From contig WPIO01000105.1 in NCBI GenBank assembly GCA_009760855.2, positions 1,159,001-1,223,000 on the forward strand: a DNA stretch of 64,000 bases. Direction: 5' to 3'. A program made the position numbers and the translations under genes. Positions 1 to 12,035 of this stretch are shown piece by piece. A model generated the notes under the pieces. That model made no database searches. It had not been told where the DNA came from and saw only the letters and a list, made by a program, of their open reading frames with translations. The DNA is from Cristatella mucedo (Eukaryota; Bryozoa; Phylactolaemata; Cristatellidae). The stretch's first letter is position 1. Each line of letters starts with the position of its first letter.

Positions 1-185
1 GAGCTAACAAAACATGCCAATCGACAACAACCACTCAGTCTTTGCGGTTTTGTGGAGCTACACACAGAAGATACATCACATAACATTACTCGCCACTGCA
101 CTTTTGCTCGAAGGCCCTCGCCTTGCTGCCCCACAGACAACTCAAAGGTGCAGGGCAGTGGCTGCAGCAGCAGAAAGAGGAGCAG

Positions 186-290
<105 letters not shown>

Positions 291-321
291 GTTTTTCGGA
301 GAGCAGACACTAACCAAGTAC

Positions 322-474
322 GTTGAGCAGCTGCTGCTGGCATTTCCATCGCGGTGTGGTCATCTCGATTCCGATGCCCTCGTCGATGCTGAGGTTTGCT
401 ATTACGCGTATCGTCTTGACAAGGACGTCCTGCACTTTTGTCTGCACACTGGCAGCGTGGACATCTCGGGAGTC
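322..474 (-). CDS. ARMC2: ARMC2 exon 11
   Basis: Acceptor CGTTTGCAG. It encodes QDVLVKTIRVIANLSIDEGI, which matches the DVL.KL.RVIAN block of ARMC2. The donor GTACTT is weaker than the others, so the 3' border is less certain. It sits between an AT-rich microsatellite and a long CAG tract. Confidence 0.8.
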
Positions 475-557
475 CTGCAAACGGTTCACATTTCTGTGTA
501 TGTACCGGGTATGTCGGGACTCACTTCTAGCAGACCACCTCTCAGCACTTTAGCTGA

Positions 558-648
558 GCTCACTTTTTTCTTTATTTTATATATATATATATATTATATT
601 ATTATATATATATATATATTATATATTATATTATATATATTATATATG

Positions 649-687
<39 letters not shown>

Positions 688-699
688 TATATATTATTA

Positions 700-746
<47 letters not shown>

Positions 747-749
747 CTC
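558..749. repeat. (TA)n microsatellite
   Basis: About 190 bp made almost only of TA and TATTA units. Confidence 0.9.
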
Positions 750-1459
750 GTCGGACAGAGCAGCAGGGGCTAAAATCGAAGTGCAATTTGAGCTCCAGCA
801 AACGATGTGGCGTAGCACTTGTGCAACCGCATACGTTTTTTGCGTGTTCGGTGTTTCATGCCAATCTCAGTAATTCAGAAACAACAAGCAATGCTACGGG
901 AAGCAGACAAGATTGGCGCTTACAGACATTGTTTGTACGCAGGGGCTGACCCAAGTGGTATGCCCACACGTATGAAGGGGCTGACCCTCAAATGAATGCA
1001 GCAAGTCTACAATGCAACTTCTGAATATACGACGGACTTACAGGATGACAGCGGATTTAGCATAAGAAACAAAGGGAAGTAAAGGGGGGATAATGCTCAC
1101 TAAAAATGTGAAATTTACGTTTAGCAAGCACCTTATGCTAATTCATAAATAAATAAGCCCAGATATGCATGGCAGGGTGTGTTACGTCCATTCGACTGTC
1201 TTATAGACTTTTTGTCAGCAGTCACTTTCTCACTTTTACAAGAGTCGCTCGGACATACTGCCGGAGAACCAAGAGTCCTGTTGCCATCAAGGCCAGCGGA
1301 TCTGACAAACTGCAAAGCAGCAAACTGTCCTGTACCATGCTCGGTAACAAGCCACCCAGCCCATCACACTCTCCCAACCTTAAAACGTCATCACATGCCG
1401 CTATTTGCTACCTCTGCTGATACAGCAGATCCAATGACGGCCTAGAAGCAGTTAGGAGA

Positions 1460-1547
1460 ATAATGATAATAATAATAATAATAATAATAATAATGCACTT
1501 GACAAAGCGCCCTCAGAGAACTCAATCTCTCTCTAGGCGCTTGTGTA
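1460..1547 (-). repeat. SINE/LINE-A 3' tail fragment
   Basis: An (AAT)n tract followed by the hairpin tail GCGCCCTCAGAGAACT...CTAGGCGC that ends LINE-A and SINE-1 throughout the window. Only the 3' tail is kept. Confidence 0.75.
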
Positions 1548-3139
1548 TCATGTTCAGCGCACGAGCAATTAAAAAACGAGGGTCAAATGCACAATCCTAG
1601 GAACTTTCCATCACTTTGGCTGCCCTTTCCACAGCAAGCAGCCAACCGGTGTCTGCGACTGCTCCTAGTGACGTTCACCTCTGCCTCAATGATACAACCA
1701 CAGCTGCTAACACTGCTTCCACTGGCACAGTTGGAAGCATGCATACAGTGTAAGGCCATGCAGAAGAGGAAGCCAGAGGACACTAGGGCGCGAGATATCT
1801 CCTGAGATGATCCTTCAATGTGTTCTAGGGCCCTATGAAAGGTTTCCTATCGGGTTTAAGCCAGGACTCATGGTTGGTCAAGGTAATACAGTTTGAGAGG
1901 CGTATAGATGATCGTTGTCTAAATGCTTTTGATCGAAGCCATGTTGCCAGATAAATCCAGCCCCCTGAAAGCCATTGCACTTAGAATGCTAACATTTCCT
2001 TTTCAACAAGTCCAAACGCCGCGGTGCTTTATAATACCTTCAACGAGAATAGGAATGCCTGCACCAGCACAACCGCCCAAGAATATTTTACCTCCTAACG
2101 ACTGGCACACTGATGAAACGCCTTTATTGAAAACTGTAGAGTTTCAAGCCAGCAAAGCTCAAATGGTGTCTCTGGCCATGGCAGAGAGCTAAATTGTTAG
2201 CCCCTTAGAACGCTAAGAAGAATGCTTGAAAATTCTGGAGAGTACATCTCACTTAGACAGAATACTTAACTTGCTAAGCGTACATTCTTTTAGTCAGCAG
2301 GAGAAATGCTTTTTGCATGAGCAAATCTGTCAGTCAGAGCTTGCATTGTGGCCCTGCAACCTGGATCATGTGTCAGCCCAAGAAGATCATACAGCAGCTA
2401 ACATTTTTCTCTAAATTCCAAATGAAATTGCTGTTCAAAATAGTATAATCCATACAATACTTTAATACGGTTGTAGCCTAAAAATACAGCCTCCACCTTT
2501 CTCCTTTGGTAAAGTAGCAATTTCATTTAATTTTTCCATATCTCAGCACTTGGTATTTACTATACAACCACCAAATTTGGCTGGGAAGAGAAGTCACACA
2601 CTAGCCATTTGGTACATAATAACATGTAAATAAAGGTCCTTTCTCGTTCAATAAAGTGTCAATTTCGGCAAGGCATGACCACTTTATTAGAAATAATTTG
2701 TATTGGTACTGTATTAATAATAATTAATAATCATAATTTAATAATTTGTATTGTATTGGTCTCACTTCAGATTCACGTATTCTAGAACAACTTTCTAACC
2801 CCGAGCCTTCGCAGAGACGGAATTAATCGTTCATTATGGATTGACACAGCGATTAGCATAAGCAATTCAGGTATTTCAGGTATTAACTTAAGGTTTCGAC
2901 TGTACCTGTGCATGTGGCGGTAGATCGGACTGAAGCATAATTTGCTAGCACTTCCAAGGCAAGATAAGTCCGATAAATCCCACAGGGGGCGGGTTGGCAG
3001 AACTTCAAAAGATCAAGATGTGCTCAGGTTTCGTCAGGACCCGGGCACACAAGGTCAGGGAAGCACGGCATGGTTGCCTGGCAATGGCTAGATCGAAGTT
3101 CAACCCTCTTGCTAGTGGGATTAACATTACTTAACAGCT

Positions 3140-3262
3140 CACTGGCTATGCTTTTACTCACCATTCGATTGCATTTCCCTTTGCAGCAAATGTAAAGCGC
3201 CTAGAGAGAGATTAAGTTCTCTGAGGGCGCTTTATCAAGTGCATTATTATTATTATTATTAT
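3140..3262 (+). repeat. SINE/LINE-A 3' tail fragment
   Basis: Plus-strand copy of the LINE-A tail: CAAATGTAAAGCGCCTAGAG, then the hairpin and an (ATT)n tail. Confidence 0.75.
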
Positions 3263-4275
3263 GCTTCAACTAAAAATTTCAAAGAGTTTATGATAGGCTC
3301 TTCAATCGATTCGACGGCTAGTGGCACAGAACATGCCGAGTCGCCAATTGGAGGGGAGACTTGATTACGCTACTGCAATGAAACTAGACCAAAAAAGGCT
3401 GCGCCGCCCCCTCCTCGTCATCGATGGATCATCAGTTGGGACCTAAGAAAACACTATCCTCACAATCCTACCTAGCACAGCCAATGCCCACCGATCGCAG
3501 GCTTAAATAGCCGTGGCTTTATTTCAATTTAAATATTAAAGCCAACCCAAGAGCACGGAGAGAAGGGCTAAGAATGGAAACGTCGGTACATCCGGCAGCT
3601 GGCATCTCACATGCAATCTTTCGTTTCCAGTACCGAAGCTCTAACGATCGAACTGCTCCATCTTTCTAAACGACGCTAGGTTTGAAAATGCTGTCTGGCT
3701 TTAATAATCAAAACGTGCCCGATCTGGGTGTTTCTGCTGCGTCAGTGCAAGTGCACACACAGAGGAGGAATGCGATTGTATGCATGCATGCAGTGTTGCC
3801 GAAATGCCCAAACTTCACAAACGATAGACCGACCGTCACACCAATGTCCCCCTCATGCTCAACAATAGTGTTCATTCTATTGTAACATCACTTGCATACA
3901 CTTACGCCACTCAAAGGTTTGTCTCGAGTGCTGCTAAGGCCAGAAAGAATGTTAAAGCATAATGCAATGCAACAGACCTACTAGCGTCAGCCGACTAATG
4001 GTCGATCATCAGTCCATGAGTCCTGCAGAAAAAGTGAAGCATTCCTTATCTTTCTACTCTTCCTGTAGGGTAGGCCTGAGGGTCATGCATATTCCAATGA
4101 ACTTGCGCCCATCAAAGAAGTGCAACAAAGGTCATGCAGCATAGCAGTGCACAGAGCTCATGCACCGCTACGGCGCATGCTCAGAGCTCATGCATGGTCA
4201 CAGTACGCGAAACTTAATTGGAAGTGGAGGCAGCAACAACGACAAAAAGACGGACGAAAGTCTCGTTGTTCATAC

Positions 4276-4416
4276 TTTGAGTAAAATGCCGACATAATGG
4301 TCGAAGATTGTCATTATCGTCGAGATTCCTTCTCTCTCATCGTGAATCTTGTGTCTGGCTTCGTCGCTACGAGCTGCCAAATTGCCCAAAACGAAGCACA
4401 GCCTGACAACGTGGTC
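4276..4416 (-). CDS. ARMC2: ARMC2 exon 10
   Basis: A 47-codon in-frame exon beginning DHVVRLCFVLGNLAARSDEA, the best conserved armadillo repeat of ARMC2 (vertebrate form VVRV.FILGNLTAKN..A). Acceptor CCTTGCAG, donor GTATGA. Confidence 0.94.
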
Positions 4417-5212
4417 CTGCAAGGCCAGCACGAATATTAGGGCTGAACCAAGTCGGCAGCTGCACACTCCGACGCACAAGAGGCAAGGCCACCGGCAGGA
4501 GGCAAGGCAGAAGAATACATAGGAAAGGCTTTTATCTTTGTGCATGCATGCGATCGCTCGACCAGAAGGAGCCGCAGACCCTTGTCCATGAGGCTAAATA
4601 AAGATGGGGTCTACTTCAATCTGAATAAAGGCAACAGAGCGCGAATGCCTCAGCTGAGCAAGTCACGCCGGGGGGGGGGGGTTTGCAAGAGCACCTGCAG
4701 CACAGTCGCTGATAACCACTGCGCAGTGGCACACACATAACCACAGCTAGGCCACCTGCAGGTGACCGGATAGCAGCTTCAGCCGTGCCGATCTCAGCAC
4801 TACGATCTCGGTAAATAGTCTTTGCGAAGTGCCGAAGTAATCCTCCTGCTTATTGCACAGTGAAACTATTTGACTGCTGAGCATCTGATAGACAGGGGTG
4901 ACTGGGAGCAACTAAATAGACCGATATACCGAGGGAGAATTGAAAAATGAGCAGTAGAAACAAGTTCATCACGCACTGCAGAAGCAACAACTTTAATTTA
5001 TAAAGTAGGGCTGGATTAAGCAACCTCCGAAGCCTAGTAGGTGGCTTGTCTGCAGTCTTGCAGTGACTGTTCCTCGGACCTCAAAATGCTGAAATGTTGC
5101 ACAACGCCATGCAACTCTAACGGTAAGGATTTCATCCAAGACAAGGCAGAGAGAAAGAGGACGACGATGACGATGAGCTGTAGGGGAAGGAGGAGGAAGA
5201 TGAAGAGGTAGA

Positions 5213-5243
<31 letters not shown>

Positions 5244-5365
5244 GTGGCAAAAGTGGCACAGGGAGCTGTGCACACTGGCAATACCCCGAACTAGCATGCA
5301 CAGCGCATCAAAGCAACAATGCGACAGTGCAAGTTTAGCATGCAGCACACGTGACTGCAACATAC
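4417..5365 (-). other. ARMC2 intron 9
   Basis: Non-coding. It holds a 12-base G run (about 4669-4680) and a CAG tract (5214-5242). Nothing gene-like was found. Confidence 0.6.
5214..5242 (+). repeat. (CAG)n tract
   Basis: A short CAG tract about 125 nt inside intron 9 of ARMC2, after the exon 9 donor. Confidence 0.85.
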
Positions 5366-5465
5366 CTCTTTGGTGAGGTGCTCTCTTAGTGCAGCCAGCA
5401 AGAAGTCAAAGGCATGCACAGCGCCGGTCAGCACTGCACAGCAGTCGGCATGCACCGTCAGTTTG
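5366..5465 (-). CDS. ARMC2: ARMC2 exon 9
   Basis: Encodes KLTVHADCCAVLTGAVHAFD and then FLLAALREHLTKE, matching the SKLTSYRDCC region of ARMC2. Donor GTATGT. The acceptor (TCTCGTTGTAG) lies at the end of a sense-oriented SINE, so the T-rich SINE tail appears to provide the pyrimidine tract. Confidence 0.92.
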
Positions 5466-5469
5466 CTAC

Positions 5470-5735
5470 AACGAGACAACAATAACAATAATAATACATT
5501 TGATAAGGCGCCCTCAGAGAACTCAGTCTCTTTCAAGGCACTTTAATAAATGCTAGCTGATTTAACAGCCTCTTTTTGTATAGCGACAGAAGAGCCTTTA
5601 CGGCTATCACCACCGCTTGCAGTGGCAATAAAGGATCGCCCACTGCAGGATTCGAGCCCACGACCTCGGGGGCCGAGGTCGTGAAAAGCAACCGCCTTAC
5701 CTAGTGAGCCATTACGGCTCACAATCAAAGTGAGA
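5470..5735 (-). mobile_element. SINE-1, full-length tRNA-derived copy
   Basis: Read on the minus strand it has a tRNA-like head with an A-box (TGGCTCACTAGG) and a B-box (GGCTCGAATCC), a body ending near CTATACAAAAAGAGGCTG, and the hairpin tail with (ATT)n shared with LINE-A. It is the most complete SINE-1 copy here. It lies in sense orientation to ARMC2, with its tail touching the exon 9 acceptor at 5466. The tRNA-like head does not look like a functional tRNA gene. Confidence 0.85.
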
Positions 5736-6342
5736 GAGAAATCATAAGAAAGATGAAGCCAGTGAGAGAAAGAAAGTGAGTGAGTGAGTGAGTGAGAGAT
5801 AGAAAGTTGCCCCTGCTGGCCGGTGTCCTTCCCAGAAAGCGACACGGCGCGTGGGCAGCATGAGAAGGAGGAGGAGGAGGAGGAGGAGGGGGAAGGGGTC
5901 ACCGGCGCCTCGGTCGCAGCGAGACTGTGACCGAGGCGCCGGCTGCCACGACCCTTCGCTGGGCAAAGGAGAAACTTGCTCAGCATAGCGGCCGGAGTTT
6001 TGCTCTCTCTTGGGCCTTGGCGGGCTTGGCTGCCAAGCTGCCACCGGCTGCCCACTAGGTCCTCGTCTGCTGCTGGAGAATCAGGAGCCTCCACCGGAAG
6101 TTCCTCCGGAACGGTGGAAATGCGAGGACGACAGCAAAGACACTGCTAGCTAGCAGGAGCGCCATTTTTTTATTTTTTATTTGGGAGAGTGACTGCAGTC
6201 ACTGGCAGCTAGTCGCAAGTTCGCCTAGGCAGGCGCGAAGAGCGGGCGACCAAGCCGTGCTGGGCGTTCGGCTCGCTTCGCTGTCGAGGGGCAGCTAGTG
6301 ACAGCCGAGCACACCGCAGCGTCGGTCACGCTCGGTCGGTCT

Positions 6343-6368
6343 GCTGCTGCTGCTGCTGCTGCTGCTGC
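6343..6368 (+). repeat. (CTG)n tract
   Basis: A CTG/CAG tract 17 nt past the exon 8 donor of ARMC2. Confidence 0.85.
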
Positions 6369-6384
6369 GGGCGAGTCGCGTCAC

Positions 6385-6530
6385 CTGAGCACGCTGGCGA
6401 CGTTGAGCACCACGTCGCAGTCGCCGACGCAGGATCTCGCAGTCGCGCACAGCTTGCCAATCACGCCGGCGCCGAGAAGCTGCTCCTTGGCAGCGACAAT
6501 GCCGGCAAGGTGCCTCAGCGCGCCGGTGAG
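6385..6530 (-). CDS. ARMC2: ARMC2 exon 8
   Basis: Acceptor CCCTCCAG, donor GTGACG. It encodes an armadillo repeat starting LTGALRHLAGIVAAKEQLL and containing DVVLNVASVL. A CAG/CTG tract begins 17 nt past the donor. It ends with two bases of a serine codon finished by exon 9. Confidence 0.9.
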
Positions 6531-6645
6531 CTGGAGGGAAAAAAGCGAGCGCCCTGGGTCACGGGGTCAGCACTCCGGCCTCCGGCGGTGGGCGGTCTCG
6601 GGCGGCGCTGAGGCCCTAGGTACGCCGTGCACGGCATCAGCGGCC

Positions 6646-6740
6646 TAATAATAATAATAATAATAATATTGCACTTGATAAAGCGCCCTCAGAGAACTTA
6701 ATCTCTTTCTAGGCGCTTTACATTTGCTGCAAAGTGATAC
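6646..6740 (-). repeat. SINE/LINE-A 3' tail fragment
   Basis: (TAA)n followed by the conserved GCGCCCTCAGAGAACTTAAT hairpin tail, on the minus strand. Confidence 0.75.
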
Positions 6741-7477
6741 TGTCAAACGAGCAAATGAGCAGCCTTGCGCACTCAGGCAGTACTTCAAGGCAGGCAAGCT
6801 TCAACCGGTGTCCGCAAGCGCTCCTGTCGAGCTTGCGAGCTCACAGTCGGGGGGGGGTAGGAAGGGAGGAAGCTGGCTCACGGTGCGAGCTCACAGCTGG
6901 GCTGGTGGGGGTGCGTGGCTGGGTGGTTGGGCCGTGGTGACACATCTGCGTCTTATAGCTAATGCAAAATCCGGCAAACGCCTGGCTGCCGAAGCAGAGG
7001 GAAAGCGAGACCGGTGGCATTGCGCGAGCCTTTGATCAGACCAGAGTCCCGTCCATCCATCCATAGGTCGCAGGTCGGCAGATGAGGCGTCTGCAGAAGA
7101 ATGAGAATGCCCAATAGAGCGGACAAGATATTGCCCCGGGGACCGGATGAAGATTACTAGTTGAAGATGATTACTAGATGATTACCGGATGAAGATTAAT
7201 AAGGGGCCGGGGCACTTCACCGAGAGCAGGCATTGATTGCAGTCACTGGCTTGGGCCCTTCTCTGAAATGTACCCTGATCGTCTCTTCGGGCTCAAGTAG
7301 CTCATACAAAAATTTCGTTACTTAATAAAATGTTGCGCCCCTCATATACCTCGGCTTATCGCGGTCATTTTTATAAGCCTTCGGTTCTCAGTCCAAAGTT
7401 AGCAGCTAAGCTGACGGTCCTTAAACGCCGGGCATTGCAGTAAGACTATGCGCCCTGCAAGTAGTCACTAATCAATT

Positions 7478-7597
7478 GACACGACATTTTCTTTCCAGCC
7501 AAAATGTAAAGTGCATAGAAAGAGATTTAGCTCTCATGGGATGCTACACAGACGTCTTACTATTGGTAACAATTGCTAATATTATTATTATTATTCT
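7478..7597 (+). repeat. Decayed SINE/LINE-A tail
   Basis: AAATGTAAAGTGCATAGAAA followed by a degenerate hairpin and an (ATT)n tail on the plus strand. Confidence 0.55.
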
Positions 7598-7801
7598 GGT
7601 GATCAGTAACCCACCACGACACTGCTGCATCTTCTGCTGCTGCTGCAGCCGCCATCACACGCGAACCTGCCGAAAGTTGCTGTCGCCACCATCTCTACAC
7701 CACTGCGCCACTACCACTCCACTTACACTGACACGGGTCAAGAAAGAAAACTTGAGATCCATCTTGAGCCCGGGATCCCCACCGCGGATGCGCAGTCTTA
7801 C

Positions 7802-7852
7802 CTGAACGACAAGCTGCACTATTCTGTCATCCAGTTTCTCTTCGGTCTGAAC
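7802..7852 (-). CDS. ARMC2: ARMC2 exon 7 (17-codon micro-exon)
   Basis: A 51-nt in-frame exon encoding VQTEEKLDDRIVQLVVQ, with acceptor TTGCTTCAG and donor GTAAGA. It fits the ARMC2 segment just before the helix aligned to exon 8. Its small size would hide it from simple gene finders. Confidence 0.85.
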
Positions 7853-8224
7853 CTGAAGCAAAAATGTGTAGCTATCATACCACAGATCGAGTATCCACAT
7901 ATAGCTACAATTCTCTTAAGTATTCAAAATTCGACGTGCATTATAGTGTTGCAATACGAGTACTCCTCCCTTTGTATTGTCACTAGCAGCACAAGATCTA
8001 CAATGCGACTCCCTAGAAACTATGCCAAGGCAAGAATATTCATAATGCAAGTAATTTTGCTGGTAGCATACGGCCAGGCACACAGAAGTAGTGGGATGCT
8101 GTGCAGTTGCCCATTTTTGAACCCTTCCTAAAATGTCAGCACGGCAGCAGTTACTGAGGTACTTTGTACGCAATAGCTCTCGTGTGTATTGCAGAGGTAC
8201 ACAAGTGGTTCTCATATGGCGCGG

Positions 8225-8357
8225 CTTTAATGTCAACATTCCCTTATGCTGGAGCTAACCATTCGATCATGCTTTCTTTACAGCAAATTCAAAGTGCCTA
8301 CAAAGAGATTGAATTCTCCGAGGACGCTACAACAAATGTATTTTTATTATTATTATG
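8225..8357 (+). repeat. Decayed SINE/LINE-A tail
   Basis: TTTACAGCAAATTCAAAGTG followed by a degenerate hairpin and an (ATT)n tail. Confidence 0.55.
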
Positions 8358-8439
8358 CTATGTCATATGCGGCGGCTTTAATGTCCACATTCCCTTGTCT
8401 TCTTCCATGTACTGCATCCTGTGTCATATGCGTGACACA

Positions 8440-8495
8440 TAACATAACATAGCATAGCATAGCATAACGTAGCATACACGTGACATAACATAACA
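8440..8495. repeat. CATAA/CATAG pentamer repeat
   Basis: About ten imperfect pentamer units (CATAA, CATAG) in a row. Confidence 0.7.
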
Positions 8496-9149
8496 GCAAA
8501 ACGTGGGAGGTGGGAATAATGCAATGTGTTAGTGCTGAGATGCATAGCAACAGCAGCCAAACTAGTTCACTCGCTTGTGAACTTGAGTCTAGATTAATGC
8601 AGTTCCGTTTGTTCAGGACCGTAATATACCATTAAAATGTAGTGGCTGCCACATCGCACTGCTTCTGCTTGACATTCGACTATCTCCCTGCCAAGCACCA
8701 ACAGTAGATTACCTGTCAGGCCTACAGGTCACTTAGCTTGCTTCGACCAGCCAACCAATCCGAGGCACACGAGCTCCATCAGTGCGCTCTGCCATCACTC
8801 GATCAGCTCGGCTTCTGGTCGTCTCACTGCAGCTCCTAACACTAAAGTGAAATCTTTTGGCGATCAAGCCGGTACGCACCGCAAGTCTGCAACTTGCTCC
8901 GACCTGCTGTTGCCACCGGAAATGACTCTGAGCAATTCAAGTCTCGGCAAGAGGCACATCTGTTCCACTCGAGTTTTCCTGAGCCCCCAATAAACCTTTC
9001 TTTTATTTGTCACAGTGTGCTTTGCATTGTTGCCTGCGCATGATTAATTAGGTGCACTGAACCTGGTGTCACTAACCAGGGGTGGTACTAACCGGTGGCA
9101 ACAAGCGAGTGTCTTCGTGTGAGCTTGTGCTTACTTGTTTAAGCAGGTT

Positions 9150-9310
9150 ATAATAAACAATAATTCCTTTGTATGGCACCCTAAGAGAACTTAATATCTA
9201 TTCAGGCGCTTCATATACGCCACGGGGCTCGACCCCCACCCCACAAGACCTCGGCCCGGCCCGGGTCGGGGCGAGTACCTTAACCACCAAGCCAAACCAG
9301 CATTATGGCT
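9150..9310 (-). mobile_element. SINE-2, minus strand
   Basis: Same structure as the copy at 56562: a tRNA-like head (on the minus strand GGTTTGGCTTGGTGGTTAAG with a B-box-like GGGTCGAGCCC) and a body resembling GAAGCGCCTGAATAGATATT. A second tRNA-SINE family distinct from SINE-1. Confidence 0.7.
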
Positions 9311-9845
9311 GGTTATTACCATGCATCTTATTAACCCTAATCACTCATCGCTACTCCTGCAGCCAGTTGTACAGGGCCTGGATAAGATGCACCAGTTCTC
9401 TTAGGGCGTCATACAAACCAACTAATATTATGATTATGCCAAGTGGTGCCACAAGGACAAAAAGTTGTCGAAGACCACTCCTTTAGAACTTCAGCGCATG
9501 CAAACACAAAGAGAATCTTCCCGGCCGAGATTCGGTCTCATGCCGTTGCAAACGCATGAGGGTAAAGAGCTCGGACCGGCGCCGGCAATATTATGTTCGA
9601 AGACGGGATGATGCCTTCACCGATGCTTCCTCATACCATACTCGATCATTCAAATGGGAAAATCAAATTACTCAGGCTGCACTCATGCTCTGCATCGTGT
9701 AATTAGTTGATCGCCAAAATCATCCATGATTGCAGCCAGGCACAAGCTGGTAAAACTAAAGCGTTGTATGAAAAGGGTAATGAAGATTGAAAATATTCAC
9801 CCCAATCTGCATGCCGTGTGCAGCCCAGCCAACAATTCTTTATCA

Positions 9846-10127
9846 TGTATGTATCTTCGTCTGTAACTCCACAAAGTAATAAAAACTAGGTGGGTGTTAC
9901 CCAGGAGAGTTTTTTTTTTATAGGGCGCTCATCAGGGCACAGCCTGAGTGCTTTCGGCACACATTCGGTAGCCAACAGACTTCGTCTCACGCAACAAACA
10001 GAAAGTGGGAAGCATAGCAGAGTCACGAGAGCACTTGAGGCTAGTGAGTAGCGTGGAAGTAGCAGCTAAGGACCGCTGAAAAGGATGAGCCATAGTCGGC
10101 AGTAGGAGAGCTGTTGTCGTTGCGTAA
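9846..10127 (-). mobile_element. LINE-B 3' end
   Basis: On the minus strand it ends with the family-specific terminus containing AACTCCACAAAGT and matches the 54348-54950 copy up to about 10127, where similarity stops. Only 3' sequence remains. Confidence 0.7.
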
Positions 10128-11206
10128 GAAATCCGTTCTGACTTCAGCAGAGAATCCATGAGAAAATGAAAGCGATTTAAGGAGAACTTGACATGAAATA
10201 AGAAATGAAAAACACCGACAGACACACGACAAGAGGAGGCAAGCAGGCAGGCAGACGTACTGAGAGGGGGAAAAAGGGATCTAACTGGCGAATTTAACTT
10301 GAAGAAGTGAGCTAGCTGGTGAGAGGAAGATTGAGAGGAACAGCAGCTATCAGAACCATGTGAAGTTGGCACAACGGCTGCACAAGAGCACAAGTCTGGT
10401 GCCGATTGCGTTTGATCTATAAGTTCCATGCATTTGCCATTTAATGTTCAGAAGAGACTATAGCACAGTGGGCTAGTTTGCAGCAGGGGGAACTCAAGAT
10501 TTACAGCCGATTGCAAAGGCAAAAACTAAGTATTTGCATGGCATTCCAAGACATTTCAGTCTAGGCACTTTGCATACGGGAGAAAGGGAGCACGTTAATT
10601 GGTTAGTGATAAATGCCACCTCGAGGACACGCGATGGCCCACATGCAGTGAGAAACAAGCAATTTATATGGATTTAGCGATTGAAGGCGATCTACCCAAG
10701 ATTTTTTTCTGTTGACAGTTTTGAAGAAAGCTGACAGATCAATCCTAATTGGATTGCAAAGTGAATAACAGCTGTGGCGCAAGTTATCGATCCTGCAGCT
10801 GTGTCGATTATTATGGATTTTGCAACCACCTCAGACAATTTAAGTGTTCCCAATATAAGACTCCATTAGACTGCGGCCAAATCGGGTTGCTACTTGCCAA
10901 TCCTCCGACGAACAGACTTCTTGGAAGGGCACATTATCTATACTGTTGAACGATGAGTCTCTATACACAGGACCATCCAGTTCAATATAAGGATTTGCTC
11001 GACATAAAATTCTAGCAAGCATAGGTACAAGCACCCTATCATCCACCTGAGAGGATTCTCAATCTAGAGCAGGGCAGTACAAGTATCGAAGCATTGAAAT
11101 CAAGCGCTTGATTAGCTAAGACATATAAATGCGGATGGGCACAGACATTGAGGACTAACACCAGTGACTCGACGGAGGACGCAGTGGTGGCCCAAGGCAA
11201 GTAAAA

Positions 11207-11229
11207 GCTGCAGCAGCAGCAGCAGCAGT
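11207..11229 (+). repeat. (CAG)n tract
   Basis: A short CAG tract 117 nt past the exon 6 donor of ARMC2. Confidence 0.85.
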
Positions 11230-11344
11230 AACTAGCAGTACAGTCAGAACGTGCTAGGAAAAACCAAGCAAAGCCCCTCCTCTCCCCCCCCCACCGAACA
11301 GAGGTAGCTTGCAACAACGGTTGCAATCGGTGCTGATCACTCAC

Positions 11345-11517
11345 CAGGCCGGTGATCTTTTCCAGAATGGAAGAGAGCGTGGCCACGGCTCCACCCTGCA
11401 GGAGCACACCGGCCACACGCTGACTACCAGCCAGGATCTTCACACATCCGACGGCATACACGAGCGTCTCTGAGCCCGAGGCCGGGTCGACGTCGGCAGC
11501 AGACTTCAGGAGCAGCT
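11345..11517 (-). CDS. ARMC2: ARMC2 exon 6
   Basis: Acceptor GGCTGCTGCAG, donor GTGAGT. It encodes an armadillo repeat containing LVYAVGCVKILAG and GGAVATLSSILEKITGL. It lies about 4.3 kb downstream of exon 5, across a LINE-filled intron. A CAG tract at 11207-11229 follows within 120 nt of the donor. Confidence 0.92.
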
Positions 11518-11849
11518 CTGCAGCAGCCATAGGACAAGCCCTAGCTACTAGGCCACCACCACCTAGGCATAGTCACAATTTCAGCATTCGAAAGCTTACG
11601 TGGCATTAGCCATCGCAGTGACTTGAGCATGCAGAGGAAAGAGAGCAAACTACGGCTGGATGCGATATATCTGGTCTTATTTCCATACAGGGGCAGGGCA
11701 TGGAAAACCACTATGAAAGAGGCAATCAAGAGCCACATATTTATACTTTCACATCCTCACAGCGCCTCGGTCGACAGTGCTGGGCATCGCCGAGCCCCAG
11801 AATGGCAGAATTGGCCTCTAGTTCCCTTCACGTACCCACGCTGTATCAG

Positions 11850-12035
11850 CCCACCTGCCCCCTCCCCGATCGTTTTACCCTCGAAATGGGCTCAGCCAGC
11901 ATCTCTTCTAGCCTCTGAGCAGAATCACAGTCTCCTGTTTCCAAACAATCTTTTGCTACATATCCACATGAGCTCCACAGTTAAATCGGCCATTATCAGC
12001 TATGTAGTACTAACAACTCGGGCGAGGATGCCACA
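11850..12035 (+). mobile_element. LINE-A reverse transcriptase fragment
   Basis: Encodes LEMGSASISSS and SSTVKSA, which match the post-palm region of the LINE-A RT at 45626-47333. Broken by frameshifts. Confidence 0.65.

Larger units (their letters stand above)
475..4275 (-). other. ARMC2 intron 10
   Basis: Non-coding. It contains a TA-rich microsatellite (558-749) and two SINE/LINE tail fragments (1460-1547 and 3140-3262). Apart from these I see no gene-like signal in the remaining 3 kb. Confidence 0.7.
6531..7801 (-). other. ARMC2 intron 7
   Basis: Non-coding. It contains a SINE/LINE tail (6646-6740) and a decayed plus-strand tail (7478-7597). Nothing else was recognised. Confidence 0.6.
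7853..11344 (-). other. ARMC2 intron 6
   Basis: A 3.5 kb intron. It contains a decayed tail (8225-8357), a pentamer repeat, a possible LTR-like stretch (8640-9100), a SINE-2 (9150-9310) and a LINE-B 3' end (9846-10127). The rest shows nothing I can name. Confidence 0.6.

Noticed and set aside
5543-6094. 183-codon minus-strand frame
   Set aside because: It runs through the SINE-1 and simple repeats within ARMC2 intron 8.
8440-8495. CRISPR-like array
   Set aside because: Short pentamer repeats without spacers; an animal nuclear context.
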